Source of the DNA: Parascedosporium putredinis
Lineage: Eukaryota; Ascomycota; Sordariomycetes; Microascales; Microascaceae
Assembly (NCBI GenBank): GCA_949357655.1
Contig: CASHTG010000001.1
Coordinates: forward strand, 4,340,001 to 4,404,000
DNA length: 64,000 nucleotides
Direction of reading: 5' to 3'
The translations under genes and the position numbers were made by a program. Position 1 is the stretch's first letter. Each line of letters opens with the position of its first letter. Positions 49,242 to 62,368 of the stretch are shown here, in pieces. Below the pieces are notes generated by a model. The model was given only the letters and a program-made list of their open reading frames with translations, had not been told where the DNA came from and did not search any database.

Positions 49242-50318
49242 GATTAGCGCCAATGAAGGGGCAACAGAGAGCTTCAGGTTGGCGGGGCACGGTCTGGCTT
49301 TTGCTTTTTCTTTTGGCTTTCTTGATTATGCAGGATGAGAATCTTGGAGCAGGAAAAGGAAAGGTAGCAGACCCCGGTGAGGAAGATCGTAAATACTAGG
49401 GGTTGGGCTGTATGCGATGTCACTTCTTTAAATAAACGTAGTGACGTAAGTGGGCGTGATGGTGTGGAACGATGGATTGCGAGGAAAGGTCTAGATCTAG
49501 CGACGGGCGATGATCTCCAAGGAATTGAACCATCAATTGCCTTGTATCTGCAACACAGGTGGTGGGCCGCTGTCCCAGGTCAGGAGAGGTCACTTTCCCG
49601 CATCCATATTGCCACGTGACCTGTCCTACACAGTTTGCCGCAACCTGCCTCTCCGACTTGGAGATGAAGCTTTTAGGGATGTCACATCATGACGACGGGA
49701 GTCGGTAGTCGTTGCGTGCATGTCCACTCTGTGAAGTGGTGGAGGCCGGCAACATATGCACATCAAGTTTGGTTTTGGTCCCGCTTGGCCGCGAGCGTTT
49801 AGTGTAGCTTTCCCCCGGCTTTCATTTGGGCCGTGCCGCTTCCCCTTGGGGGCACTTCCAGATGGGACGTTTCTCCGGGAAGCCTGAGGCTTTAGGCCGG
49901 TTGCTGCTTCCACGCCGTAGTCGGCGGTGGTGTAAGACCGGCCTTGCCTGAATCACCGCCCCGATAAATTTCCAGACTCGTTTCCTCCGCGGCTCGTCCG
50001 CTCGATAGATGCCACACTAGTTAGTTCCCTTGCACCAGGGGCATAAAGCCAGAGCCTTTGTTTGCTGGATGGGCTCGGCGGAACAAAGCTATCACTCAAC
50101 CTCCGGCGGGTCGGGTTTACCTGTGCGGGTTTCGGGTGAATTTCGGCTAAAGGGCACGCCCAACTTTTGGTGAAGCTTCTCTAATTTTTTCCCCTTTGGC
50201 CTTTCTAGTCCCGAAGAGCGCTGGACAACCAAACATCGTCATCCGACCGACAACCTCTCCACGCCCAAATTCGACTCGGGAGATCTCTACGAGGAAGTAC
50301 GAACGGGATTCCGAAAAG
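49242..50318. promoter_or_regulatory. Divergent promoter region, epimerase gene and MRPS16
   Basis: About 1.1 kb between divergent start codons; no coding signal was supported. The part next to MRPS16 (from about 50,150) is its likely leader. Confidence 0.4.
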
Positions 50319-51006
50319 ATGGTTGTGAGAATCAGACTAGCGCGCTTCGGGCGCCGCAACAAGCCCTTCTACAACATTGTGGTAGCGCAGTCACGGTGCG
50401 TCCTGCTTTGAAACTAGCCTTTCGCGTCCCTCCCCCGAGCTGGCTGACATGGCCCTTCCAAGGAAGAAGCCTGGCCCTCTCGCTCCCTCCCCGCCCGAAT
50501 AGTGATTTCGTCGGGAAATGCGCGCGTTCTGACAGGATCTCCAATTCTAGATCGGCGAGGAATAGCAAACCGATGGAGGTTATTGGCACGTTCGATCCGA
50601 TCCCGAAGTTGGACCCCTACGCCAACACCGGCCAGTTTCACAAGGACATCAAGCTCGATGTAATCCGGGCCAAATATTGGATAGGTGTTGGAGCACAGCC
50701 CAGCGATACGGCTTGGAGGATATTATCTATGGTGAGCTTTTTTCATACACAATCCTAGCCAGTGTTCGAAAGACGATGGCGCAAACACAAGGGGTGTTCT
50801 CTACCAAGACGCTAGCGCCTAGGGGCAAGACTCCTAGCATCAGCTGCCTCGGATTTACTCACGAGCCTACGTGGCGTCATGTTAAAATCTCCTATGCTAA
50901 CATGTTGACTCTCCGCTAGGCTGGAGTGCTCCCTAAACGACAATACGGAAACGCGCAACCCTCTACAAGCACACCCGCGGCCACAAGTGCCACCGCTTCG
51001 ACCTAA
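50319..51006 (+). CDS. MRPS16: Mitochondrial small-subunit ribosomal protein bS16m (MRPS16)
   Basis: Three exons: 50319-50395, 50551-50731 and 50920-51006, introns of 155 and 188 bp (GTGCGT...CTAG, GTGAGC...CTAG; branch GCTAAC near 50,896). The frame is intact: 114 aa. The bS16 signature is complete at the start (VVRIRLARFGRRNKPFYNIV), with ARNSKPMEVIGTFDPIP in exon 2, then KLDVIRAKYWIGVGAQPSDT and WRILSM, all conserved in the family. The last exon supplies the variable tail AGVLPKRQYGN and a Ser/Thr/Ala-rich end. As in many fungal orthologues the N-terminus begins directly with the S16 fold without a separate presequence. Confidence 0.93.
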
Positions 51007-52007
51007 AGCCTCCATTTCCTTCCAATCTCTCAGATCTCTCAATATCCCTCCTTTTTCTATCGATGTAATTTTATGAGAATTGCCCGTCGAGGGCCCTTGA
51101 TGTACAACAGAAGATAGCTGTTAGGGAAGCATTCTATGAGGAGTTACTGTTCAAGACTTATTCGGGACGCAAGAGGATTTATTCTCGCGGGTGTCAACCC
51201 TTTGCATGTTGATCATTCTCGTGATGCATTTTAACATGACGCATCCCACTGCTTGTTGTAGAGGCTTACGACAGAGGTGAACATGCAAGGAAGCAGAGAA
51301 GGATTAGAAATACGCATAGACCCATGGTTTGAACCCTTCTATTACGCCGCTTCTTTACTACGCCTTGTCTCTGATAAGCTTCGCCTACTATATCGCCCTC
51401 GAAGCGTCAATTTTCCAGATACCCTTGCTCAAGTCAAGATTTTTACAACCGGGGTCCGTTCATATAATGGCAGAAATATTTTGATCCAAAGGAGACGTGT
51501 ATTTATCATACACGGTATCTATTCTGAAGCCTCTGCTCGACTCCGGTAAAGAGGTCAAACAGGAAGATATAAAAAAAACATGTAGAGGAGTAAAGTTTGG
51601 GCGGCAGGCCTGAACCCGCCAAGGAGGAAGGAAGAAGAAAAAAGGTAGTGTATCAAGAATCCTAAAGAATTGAAAGCAAGGGAAAGGGAGCCTAGGGAGG
51701 AAAGAGATGGAAAAGAAAACGGATACTATAATTGAAAATCATCTAGGATGGATCTGTTCGTCGTTATAAAGGGTTAGGATACAAAACTCCGTTTACGAGA
51801 TGCCCATGGTGTATCGTCCTTTGCGTGTCCTCGTTGCGCCTGCCGTGGAGATGGAAAGACAAAGATGATAGATGCTTCCAAATAGAAATAAGAAAAAAGT
51901 CAATTGGCGAATGGTTGTTGAGTTTCAGAGGGTTTGTCGTTGCTGCTGGCTGGGTATTGCACGTCTTTAGGAGCCACGAGCAGGTGAGGGCGTTGCTTTC
52001 GCAGATT
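51007..52007. other. Intergenic region between two convergent genes
   Basis: 3' flanks of MRPS16 (+) and the amino-acid transporter (-). Somewhat A/T- and purine-rich (51,560-51,740). No gene seen. Confidence 0.45.
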
Positions 52008-53862
52008 CTAATGAGTAACACTGAACCATGTGTTCATGACGAGACAGACAACCATGACCATGACACCGTAGCCGGAGAGCGCCAGGGCCAATTTCCGGAG
52101 GAGACCGTGGTCGAGGTGCTCGAGGTCCCATCTCCACGAGCGCCAGCGGCGAAGAGAAAGGCTCGCGCTAGCCGTGCTCACCATGCTTCTCAAGCTCGTA
52201 ACGCTAGTGGCCATTACCGTATCATCTCCATGGTCAGAGTCCGTAGAGTCAAGATCGTCGCTCTCTTTGGTCATACGTTGATGGTGGATACCCTCTGGGT
52301 CACTGATCTTGTAATAAAAGAGACCTGGCAAGATAAAGCTGATACTTGTCGAGCCAGTGCTACCGACATATGCAAGCATGCGATCGAGACTGCTAACTGA
52401 CAAGGCGGTGATGTAGCTTAGGACGATGATCACAGTGGTAATGACTGCGAAGCGCAACTCTGAAATGCCATGAGAGCCACCATGGTCTTGCCTACCGGCA
52501 TCGTTGGATGCCGAAGGAAGGAGGGGTCGGCTGCCTGGAGCGTTGGCAGAAGGCTTGTTTCTGCCACCGTTGGGTCTCCAGTTTACCACAGCATCTATCG
52601 AGGCGCGACAGGGATGAATCTGAAGAGGAACGGAAAATGTGACCAGAACAACGATAGCCGCCTTGGCTAGGGTTGATGCCACCGAGGAGCCGTCTTAAAA
52701 GAGAGACTGTAAGCGAAAGACCATAAATTATGGTTCTACAATGGTGTACTTACACATGGAGACGATGTTGCCAGCGACATCGTTACCAAAGGTGAGATAT
52801 CCAGTGATAGCCACGAGAGTGTAGACACTAGCAGCCGAACCGATACTCGAGCCTATGACAGTAATGACGCCACTAGGGGAATCATCCGACAATTCGTTCA
52901 GAATTGAGAACATCTACACTACGGTTAGCACCCGGCCTCCGAAAGCCTATCAATCACGAATACCGCCACAGGAGATCAAAGAGAGAAGACTCACATTCTG
53001 GTGGCAGGTGTATGCAAAAACAACAACGGGCAAGCTGCTGAGCATTGAAACAGGCCCCTCCCATTCGATGACCCGGATAGGGCCCCTCTGACTCAGATCA
53101 TCGACCAGGAAGTGGTAAACGACCAAGATGACGAGATAGCCGATCGATACCAAGGCGATGACACTTGTGTACTTCAACGAGTCGAGGCGCTTTAAGAAAG
53201 CGAGAAGGATGACAGGTAGCATGAAGGCAGTGATCCAGAACTTTCGATCTACTAGATATGGAATCTCTTCCGCGCGACTATCGAATCCGATCATGACGCC
53301 TGGCATTAGATCACCAATGATGATCATGTAAGAAACACCAACGCCAAAGCACTTGATTGCGATGGCGGCGTCAAATATGATGGATAGATTTGGATAGGTG
53401 ATCTGAGAGAGAGCAAAAACGACGATTTTCCATGATCGAGATATCGGGCGCATCGAGACTGGAGGTAGAGGCCGAAGGCTGCGGTGAGGCCGGACCAAAG
53501 GATCATGAAAACCCCCAAGGTGACACCCATTTTGGCCATAACAGCAGGCATGGCAAGCGTACCGGCACCAATGACTATCAGGGACCGCATTAGGATGGTT
53601 TCCTAACCCAAAATAAAAGGGCTAAAGGAAGGGCCATGAGGTAAAGATACTCACTCGTATTAAGCAGATTGATTATGCTACTGATGATGGTGGCGTCGCC
53701 CCCGCCATCTTTGGCGCGAATCCGCCTTGTCCTGCATACAGAGTTAGAAGAAGTGCTCCTTTATCATCATTTGTAGGTCCAGAAAACGGCGTACCGGTTC
53801 ATATCGTTGGCGGAACTGGACTGCGAGAGTAGCCCGCGAGATGTCGAAGCAAAAGCGGTCAT
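52008..53862 (-). CDS. Vacuolar amino-acid transporter, AVT5/6-like (AAAP family)
   Basis: Five exons: 53795-53862, 53655-53731, 52995-53574, 52754-52913 and 52008-52693; introns of 63, 80, 81 and 60 bp. It belongs to the amino acid/auxin permease family, exporting or importing amino acids across the vacuolar membrane. The hydrophilic N-terminus (MTAFASTSRGLLSQSS) leads to ATIISSIINLLNT and the helix-1 motif IIGAGTLAMP, then about ten more membrane segments (for example MILWSGLTAAFGLYL, YMIIIGDLMPGVMIGF, FWITAFMLPVILLAFL, LPVVVFAYTCHQN, VAITGYLTFGND). An acidic/Ser-rich loop follows YKISDPEG before the final helix, as in fungal Avt5/6 proteins. One lost T (run near 53,417, after DHGKSSF) breaks the frame; corrected, it is 523 aa. 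AVT5 versus AVT6 cannot be separated here. Confidence 0.9.
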
Positions 53863-54917
53863 TGAAGATGGAGCAGGCCAGGCAGGTTGGAGATTGCCTT
53901 GTGACAGAGTAGTCCGGGATGGTAGTATAATAACCGCAAAGGAGAACAGAGGTTCAGGTACGGCGCAAAGGAATCTCGATTTTAGCTAATATCCGATCGC
54001 TTCAAATGCGTCTAATGGTCGCTTCTCACGTCACCCGAGCCATCACGCCCCGAATTGCCAAGTCGGGGATTAGAGAGAATCAACGAGCGAGGTCGTTAAA
54101 AATGGTCGGGATTGTATTCGGGATCGTGATTCCGTTTTCTGCTAAAAGTAAAAGCTTGAGAGATTCGAGGTTAGGTATTTGCGGGGGTCAAATAATTGTC
54201 GTTAGTCGGTCGGGAAGGGTGAGTGAGGTTGTCAAAGGGGTGACGTTGGGAACTCTGTTTGACTAGACAATGTTCGTAATCTTGGGGTGACCTCGTGTTC
54301 AAATGCACCGCTTCCAGCAGCTGATTCAGTTTGGCTAGGCGGTCATCCTTTCCTTGAAGATGAGTGGTGAGAACTCTCCTCAAGGTGGGGCTGGCCAAGG
54401 ATATATTAGGTAATCTGTTCCACAGCGCCAAGCTACCGACTTGGGAGCGAGCAATCCTCGCTGTGAGTGACCAAGTTCATATTATTCTCACAGTCGGGAG
54501 CTGCGAGCTTGGATGAACTTGTTGACCGCGGCTTGGGTCTGAATTCGGGATGGGCTTAGACAATGCCCCGTGCCACCGAAGTCGCTTCTAACCCATTCGC
54601 TACATCACGTCTTGCACGGCTCTTCACACAAACAATCATCAGGCCAATTTGACTCCGCGCAGCTCCTGGTAGACCAATTGCTCGCTGCATTGGCGCGTGA
54701 CTTGGTCCGTCACGTCCCCCTGTGTATCTTATTTCTTTTCTCCTAACCTAAACGTAGCCCAGTTCAAGATTTAAAGCGAACACGAGGTGATATTGGCATC
54801 AGACAATAGGAATCGGAGTTATCCTAACCGTCTCCCTCAGTAGACATATTCTGCCTGCATCGTGCGCTAGCACAAACACCACAGCTCCTCTTCTCAGCAT
54901 CTACTTTGCCTATAAAG
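53863..54917. promoter_or_regulatory. Divergent promoter region, AVT-like transporter and RO-10
   Basis: About 1.05 kb between divergent start codons. No coding or RNA gene signal; no specific sites assigned. Confidence 0.4.
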
Positions 54918-55643
54918 ATGGACGCACCGATGGACGCCACCTCCCTTGAGACCATCGAGCTCTTTGAGTCCCGGGTGCACCGCCTCGAGTATACGCTATA
55001 TGGAGAGGCGACACCGGAGCACCAGACAGCAGAGGATGCAACCATCGCAGAAAAGCTCGAGGACCTGGAGAGGCGGTTTGCATCTCTCGTTACGCATGTA
55101 AGAGTTTATAATGAGCTCTTTAAAGTTTGTAGGAACTCCCCTCTCCTGACTCATAGGCCGAGCAAAGGGGAACATGCCACGCTTCGTCCAGCCCCTGGGC
55201 TTTTCACCATATACCAAAATACGCTATCATGGTGCTAACCGACGAGTAGATAAGACATACCCCTCATTGTTCCTTGACCCGGAACCTTCTACTCCCCGGT
55301 AGACCTACCCCTTGACGCTGTGAAATCGATTGTTTTGGCAGCGGCGTCGTCGTTCCCTGCAACAGAATCTGCGCTAAGGGCAGTGAATGACTGCCAGGTG
55401 CCGGATCCAGCTCAAAGCGCGGGCCTAGTCTCCCAGATGGAAAGAATGAAAGCTCTCGAGGTAACCCAGTTAGCTCAGGCAGCGGACATTGCAGAGCTTC
55501 GAATTAGAAGCGAGGAGGTTATCCGCAGATGGTACGAGACAAATGCTCTGACACCCTCTGACTTCATCGCGGAAATGGAGCACCGAGTCTCACGAGTCGA
55601 GAGGCTAGTGCGACGAGCGGAGCTTGAGGAGGATTCCTTATGA
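54918..55643 (+). CDS. ro-10: Dynactin subunit 3-like protein RO-10 (nuclear distribution)
   Basis: Two exons: 54918-55097 (60 codons, ending LVTH) and 55255-55643, with a 157-bp intron (GTAAGA...ATAAG, branch GCTAAC). RO-10 is the filamentous-fungal p24/dynactin-3 shoulder subunit needed for dynein-driven nuclear distribution. The N-terminus (ETIELFESRVHRLEYTLYG), the linker YPSLFLDPE, and a long coiled coil (LVSQMERMKALEVTQLAQA, AELRIRSEEVIRRWYE, EHRVSRVERLVRRAELEE) fit this family. One lost C (run near 55,300) breaks the frame; corrected, the protein is 189 aa, the expected size. The identification rests on overall pattern, since this family is poorly conserved. Confidence 0.78.
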
Positions 55644-58600
55644 TTGGGAAGCTCTGATAAAGTAAAAGACCATTGTGGCCGCCATACGCTTACTCCTCCT
55701 CCGTCAGGAAATAGCCGAAGTCTAGTTGAGTCTGGAAGATGGTTGACGTCGACGAAAGGCTACGGCGGCCTTGCCCGGCAGGTGGTTAGGTGATGAGGGG
55801 GAAACACGGGTGGGGAAACAAAATGTTGTAGCAATAACACCCACAAGCTCTCCCGGAGACAAGACAAAGACTCAACCCATGAATCAACGACCAGTACGAA
55901 TATATGCAACGCCGGCCGCAAACTAAATGAGTTGATAATCACCAATCCCCCAAAAGGAGAAAGAAAGGCGAAAAAAATCCCCACAACTTCAAGTGTAGTT
56001 TCACGCTGTCCATAGGTGACTTGCTCACATCTTCACTTGATACCTCGAGAACCCTCGTTTTAGACAGCTCACGTGGCGCATCTCTACTTCGTACTTTGTA
56101 TGAGTTCGTCACCGATTGAAAAGCTCATACGCACCGTTTAACGTGGGTCAGTTGTCATAAGTTTGGGCCGACGCAGGTACGTAGGCGGAGTCTATTGTTG
56201 GGATCTCGGCCTCCTGAGCGGGAACTACGTTCTCCGCGTTTCAAGATGACCTCGCGACTCGGGGAAGGAGGGCGACTTGAGGTAGATTACCATAGTGGGT
56301 ACCCAGAGGAACAAGCGCAAGGAGAGCAGAAAATAAGGCATTTTTGGCTATGTGGATAAATCAAGATGGAGTCCGGGGTATTCGGATTTCCAGTCGTTCA
56401 TTCAAATCGAGCGAACATCTCTGAGAATCATTGTTTATATTATGATGCTATGATTATTGATCGCATTGGAACATCATCGGTTGTCCAGTCCGCGTGTAGC
56501 TACACACACGCGCCCGATCATCCGGAGCCGAAGGAAATGCAATTGAAAAGTAAAGGGCCATTGAACTAGCATATGGACAATTGATAATTGTCCAACAGGC
56601 GCATACAAGATGCAACCAACGTTGACGAAAACCGAACCCGAAGACTCATGGCTGTGGTGCTGCTTGGTGATGGAGAGTATATGCAGGTACTCTCTTGTTC
56701 CTTTTTCCCCAAACCTAAAACGGGAACAGCACCAAGTTGAGGCCACCACGTCACTGGTTTAGCCCCCTTCGGAGATTCAACACAGCTTGGGCGCATCTAG
56801 GGTCACCTGTCGCAATGTTTTTCGTAGACTAGAGTCAAGAACGGGCGGACCTACCACTTCGTACCTGGGAATGGGTGTAAGAAGCCCTATCCGAATCGTC
56901 TTCGACGCCCTTACTTTCTCCCAAAGGGGACAGGCCCCATTCGCCTGAGGCGTCTCATCCGCAGCAAGGTGTCGCATCGTTTAAAGACGTCCTCCGGTCA
57001 CCTTGATGACGGCCGGTCTGCATGGCTGGCTTCGTCCGAACCCAACCGGTGCGAGAGGGAGAATATGGGTGGGGGACCCAAAAACTTTGAGAAATTCTAG
57101 GGAGAGCTTGCCCATGCCATGCTCGCAGGAGATGGCACGTCCTCTTCGCTGCAAGTTGCTTCCATGTGTGTTCGGGAGGACCGTTGCTTGTCCCCGAACA
57201 ACAGCCGGCATGATGCTGGTTCCTCGAGGGTGGAACAGTCGGTTACTTACCCTTGCAGAGAGGACCACGAGTGGTTGGTCTTCAGCATAGATGCCTTCCT
57301 TCGGAGATTTTTATTTTTATCTTGGGAAAAGTAGCTCAACGTTCATTGTCACAGGGGAGAGGATTGCCTGGAAGGGAGCATGGACCCGTCGGGTGGACCG
57401 GACTTCCGCTCTGATAAGTGTTCTATTGGCAACGATCTGAAGGTGGGTAGCTAGACGTGGGTGACATTCAACCAGTCCCTTTCCACTGAATCACTCCGCC
57501 GATGAGGGATAAAAAGAAAAAGAAAGGGGGAAGGGGGAGGAATGAATTAAAGGTTACACCAACTTGACCCGAAGATTCTCGGACAGCCCAGGTGAATTTT
57601 CTTTAAGATACAAACTAAGCACACTCTCCTCGGGCAGGCCAGGCAAACAACTAAGCAGGCAAGGGAGGGTTGCAGCTCTTTTCAATGACCAGGGGACTTC
57701 TGAGGGGTCAAGGACACTGAACCGGGGTTTGCATAACTTCAAAGATAGCTTATTTTCCCTCATGATCCTAGGGCCTGGGGGAACAATGCTGTTGAGGTGA
57801 TCTCGCCCTGAACAAGGTACTCGATCTTGGTAAGGTCAATGTTCTGGCTGAGGTCTTGCCTCCATGAGAAAGATGATTAGACGCCTTGAGCAGCGCGAAG
57901 AACCCCGCGATCACCGAGGGGCATGATCCAGAAGACGGGCTCATACGAAGATCAATCGCTCTGTTCCTCCATCCATGAGAGGCCAAGCTAACATGGAAAG
58001 GACCCTGGGCCAAACCCACTTTCAAGACGGTGCCGGCCCCGTCGCTCACCACCAGCGTCACGTGGCGACCTCTGAAGGTTGAGGTCCACGGTTGCTTAAC
58101 GTATTTCCACAAGAATCACAGTGACGACCCATTCACTCGATTCTGACTCTCAAAACCTTGGCCAGTCTTCCCTTTTCATTGTCTCAAGACTTCTGGAGGT
58201 TCTAATATCGTGGTTGGGGGAGGGGACGAGACTTGGCAACGAGACTTGACTTGCATCCTCACGATAAGCATGGCTGGCGAATCCAGCCTTCTCATGGGAA
58301 TATTTTGGGAGAGGCTGATGAGAATGGCCCATTTGGACCCCTGTTCTGGTGGAGAACGAGCAAACTCGCAAGAACAATAATAGTGCTCAGCTTAGAATGC
58401 GTCAAAAACTTTTGGCACCCTTTGGTTCACATTTGACGGAAGGCGTGGCTGGTAAGGGAGGTTGGAAAGACCAAGGTCTTAGACACCCAGCACGCCGAAC
58501 GGCAAGAACTTCGCGATGAGTAAAGAATGTTCGTTTTGCTCTTTTCTTGCCATTTGCTCCGTATTTGAAACGCGCTGTCCGTCCAAGAACAAGGGAGTAT

Positions 58601-59235
58601 TGTTCGAGTGGACCTGGTTCTCGGCGGGCCCGCGGAGTCTTGCAGCCAGTCGCCGCCCAGGCCGGGAAGACAAGTCGTTGGTCAGGCCACTGGCGCGCGA
58701 GCTGCCAACCTGAATCTGCAGGAATCCCCAGAATAAAGATCCGATCAATCAAGGGAGCGAGACTTGCTTCCTCCTGCTCTATATCCTTGGATGGCGCTAT
58801 GGCCTTGCCTCACACGTGTACATTGTAACTTTGGCCGATAGGCGTCACCAAAGCAAAGCAAAAATTGTATCTCGAGCCTGACGGTTGGTTCTCTTGGCAG
58901 GCTGTCGCAGTTTCTGGTAGGGGGTCTGAGCCAGGCGATCACCTGCTAGGGGAGCTTGAAAACCGGTGGTCCTGAGAGCCTAGATGTGACGGTAAAGGTC
59001 TGTGAGGGAGAACGACCTGCAAGCACTAAAAAACGCTTCTCACACCGTCACCCTTGCTCGATAGCCATAGCCTAACCAGCGCACGCAACGAGAAATCCGA
59101 CCTCCTCTTTCAGGTGGGCTTCTCCCCACCCTTTTCACACGCTGACTGGAACCCCTGCATAGGAAGCGGCATCACGGAAGCCACGGACGATCCTTGGCCG
59201 CGCAAGTCTGGGAACTTTTCAGCAGGAATCTTGTC

Positions 59236-59263
59236 GAAAAAGAAAAGAAAAGAAAAGAAAAGA
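59236..59263. repeat. (AAAAG)n tandem repeat
   Basis: About five consecutive AAAAG units in intergenic sequence. Confidence 0.88.
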
Positions 59264-60140
59264 GGCCGTAGCCAGACAGTAACAGCAGCTGCAGTTTCGT
59301 TTCGATGTTGTCCATCCACCTCGCTTCATTGGAGTCCCTTGAGGCCTCACGGCTAGTTCCGGCCCGCAGGCAGGGGAGGCTTTTTTCCCTTCTCTTTTTC
59401 CTCCCTTCTCCACCACCGAGTAATACAAGAGAATTCAATTCAAGATGAATGCAAATCGGCGCACCCTCTATCTAAGTACGTCAGCAAGAGTGGTCTTTTA
59501 GCCTATCAAAGGCAACCCGGCCCCCTTCTCCAGGTGCAAGGTCCCCAAAATTGTTCGAGACGCTGCGATTGGCTCGATTCAACTAGGACCAGTCCATCTC
59601 AACGGACCGAGGCAGAGTTCTCAATGATGCCAAGAGGAAGAAGAAGGCGCTCCTTCTGAGCGGCCAGCTCAGGTCCTCAGATCCTCTGGTTCTCCATGGT
59701 TCTCTTTCAGCGGCTATCTTCAACTGCACTCCTGGAGTCCGGATGATACTCCTGCAGCGGAATGCATGCTGGCGGTTCGCATCAGTGAGAAATGGTTGGT
59801 GACTTGGCCACGAATTTGACCGTCTGGCGAAGCCACCCACTTAGGTACATATGTACAACCGTCTTCAAGTAGGGCTAAGGAGGCACATTTCCGTTTCGAA
59901 GTGTGGAGTTGGCGAAAAGCGATAGGGTCCAGCCGCACTGTGGAATCAGCCGCCATCTATGGTGCGACTTGTTAGCGCGAGGGAAGTGCCCTCATCGGAA
60001 TACCGTGGGAACATGAAATAATGGATATCAATAAGGTTGATTTTGGTGCGAGGGAAAGAAAGTCAAGTGGTGGCTGCCCTTTGCCCGAGCTCGACAAGGT
60101 GCGGATTCAAGTCCACTTCGCGTGATAGGGAAGGACTCGG

Positions 60141-60176
60141 AGAAAAAGAAAAAGAAAAAGAAGAAAAAAGAGAAGA
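60141..60176. repeat. (AAAAAG)n / purine tract
   Basis: Three AAAAAG-type hexamers followed by degenerate AAG/AAAAG sequence. Confidence 0.8.
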
Positions 60177-62368
60177 AGGAGCGCCACCCCAAAGACTGCA
60201 CAGGGCCTGTGAGAATCCTTGCTCGGTTCGTTGTTTCGACCATAAGCGGGCGGACTCTGGATAACCGTCTGAAGAAACATGGTGCTTCCAACGGAGACTG
60301 GTTTGGGTGTGTCAGTTTCGCTCGCGTCACATTCCGCTGGGGGCACGGTCGCCTTGTTAGTGTTGAGAATTTGTGCTGGTGTATTAGCTCAAGCTTCTTA
60401 TCACCTTCGTCATCGACGGTTCTCAAAGAAAGAACGGACATGTCTGGGGCATCGCCTTTGATCTAGATCGCGAGCTAGGACATCGCGCTCCCCACTTGGC
60501 TCAGGAACAGGCTGGCAAGATCGGCAGTCTAGAGGGCTTGAAAGTGTCAAGCCCATAGGCCCCACTCAAGAACGCGGTCTGTAAATTAGGGGCCACTGTT
60601 GGCTGATGCGTATTACTGTACAAAGACGCGGTGGGAGCGGCGGGGGCGCTACCAGTCCGCCAGGATCGAATTGACCACTTTCCCAACTCTAGCACAATTT
60701 CTTCGAGATGAACAGAAGGAGAGGAACCTTGTCTTTGGAGGGTGGAGTAGTGTGCACTGTCACAAAAGGAAGCAACCTCTACCTCAGTACTGCTGCGCTT
60801 GAAGATGTGGTAGCGGACCGTGCGATAACCGATCTCACTGTGCACGCGCAAGGGGGAAGGATGGATAAGTAAAGTAGGGAAGTAGGGTAGTAGGGTCGTA
60901 GGGTACTTGTGCTGGAAAGTCGGAAGACGACAGCGTCAGCCGTGATTTGAGAAAAGGGAACGGAAAGTCCTTGGGCCAAGTACTATTTTCATGTACAACT
61001 AGAATGAGCGAGGGATGTGGCTCCAGAAGGATACTTTCGCGCTCTTCCTTTCCCTCCTGCAGGCTTCATCCACTCCTCGTACACTCAGGGACTCGGACAT
61101 TGACTGCCACCCATCCATATGCCCCCCTGCACCTTCTTCCGTTCATTGAAGCACACCCAATCCCCACGTCCACACGTCCAGCCTTCGGAAGTCACTCTCC
61201 ACTTCATCTATCCTTCCGTTTCCGTCCTTCAATTGATTATTGCACTCGCCCAAGGTGGGAGGGCCAGAGGCGCAGTTCAGAAGGGCGCCGTCACTTCCAA
61301 TCAATCTCCTCACCTCTCATCTCCTCCAACTCCACGTCGCCACTTTCTTCTCCCTTGGACCTTTCCCTCGATCTAGCCTCGAGATATTCTAAACTTCTTC
61401 ATTCTCAATTTTCCCCTCTTTCTCCTTCCCCTTCCCCTTCCCCATCCCTCGCTTTCGCCCTTTTCCTTCTTTGAGCCTTGCGAGATCGTGCACACCTCGC
61501 CGATCCCGAAATAGCTTGTTGGGTTCATACGCGGACAGAGACCCTACAAAGGTTGTGCAGTGCTGCTGGCCAAGCCGCTGTTCTGTGACTGCCGAAACGC
61601 CCCCTCGAAACAATCAAAAACCACAAAACCACCTGTCTCGCTCACCCTCCACCCTCCACATCCACCACTCCCTTCAACTTACCTTGTTTTACCTTCAATT
61701 TTGCCAGTCCGTACCCAACCACCGAGCATTCTCATCCGGTTGCCAACTGCAGTCACTCCTTTTTCCATCATTTGGCTCTCGCTTCCTTTCTTATCCATCT
61801 TGGTTCTTTTCCTTTCTTTTTAACCCTTTTGTTCAATTCATCGTGTCGCGCCCCCTTGCAGAAATCGAAAGGAACCTCCAGCCCCGAGCAAGTCAATTTG
61901 AAAGCGGTTGGATTGGGACTTCGACTTACTCCCGTCCCCTCCCTGTGAACCTCCTCCCCCTTTGGACAATTTCAATTTCTTCTTCTCTTTTCCATTGCCA
62001 ACGAGAACGAGAAAGACAAAAGAGACAAACGACCAACGAGAACGAAGGAAAGCAAGGGAAAAACGCGACCGACGAAAGGAAATTACTATTCGACCGGCTC
62101 CGAGACTTATTTTCTAAAGCATATCCACCATCCCGCTACTATCGAACGACGCCGATGTTTTAGAAGCGCGACGGCCGCCTGAAACTGAGTGTCAATCACT
62201 GCTATAACCAAACTGTGCTGGACTAGGCCAGAACCACCATCAATCAATCCCCCTTTTATTTCTCCCTCGTCGCCCCTTTTCTTTCCGACGACGAGGCTCA
62301 TCTGAAGAGAGTTGGAACCGGCCTCTATGCCCTCATACGGCTCTTTGCATTCCCCATCGCTCAAGAAA

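Larger units (their letters stand above)
55644..62368. other. 6.7 kb gene-poor region ending in the SHO1 leader
   Basis: No coding gene could be supported between RO-10 and SHO1. Low-complexity tracts occur at 59,236-59,263 (AAAAG units) and 60,141-60,176 (AAAAAG units). From about 61,020 to 62,300 the plus strand is heavily C/T-rich, which is best read as promoter and long 5' leader of SHO1. Confidence 0.42.

Noticed and set aside
60103..60128. T-loop-like GGATTCAAGTCC suggesting a tRNA
   Set aside because: The flanking bases do not form a T stem or an acceptor stem, and no anticodon arm fits upstream.
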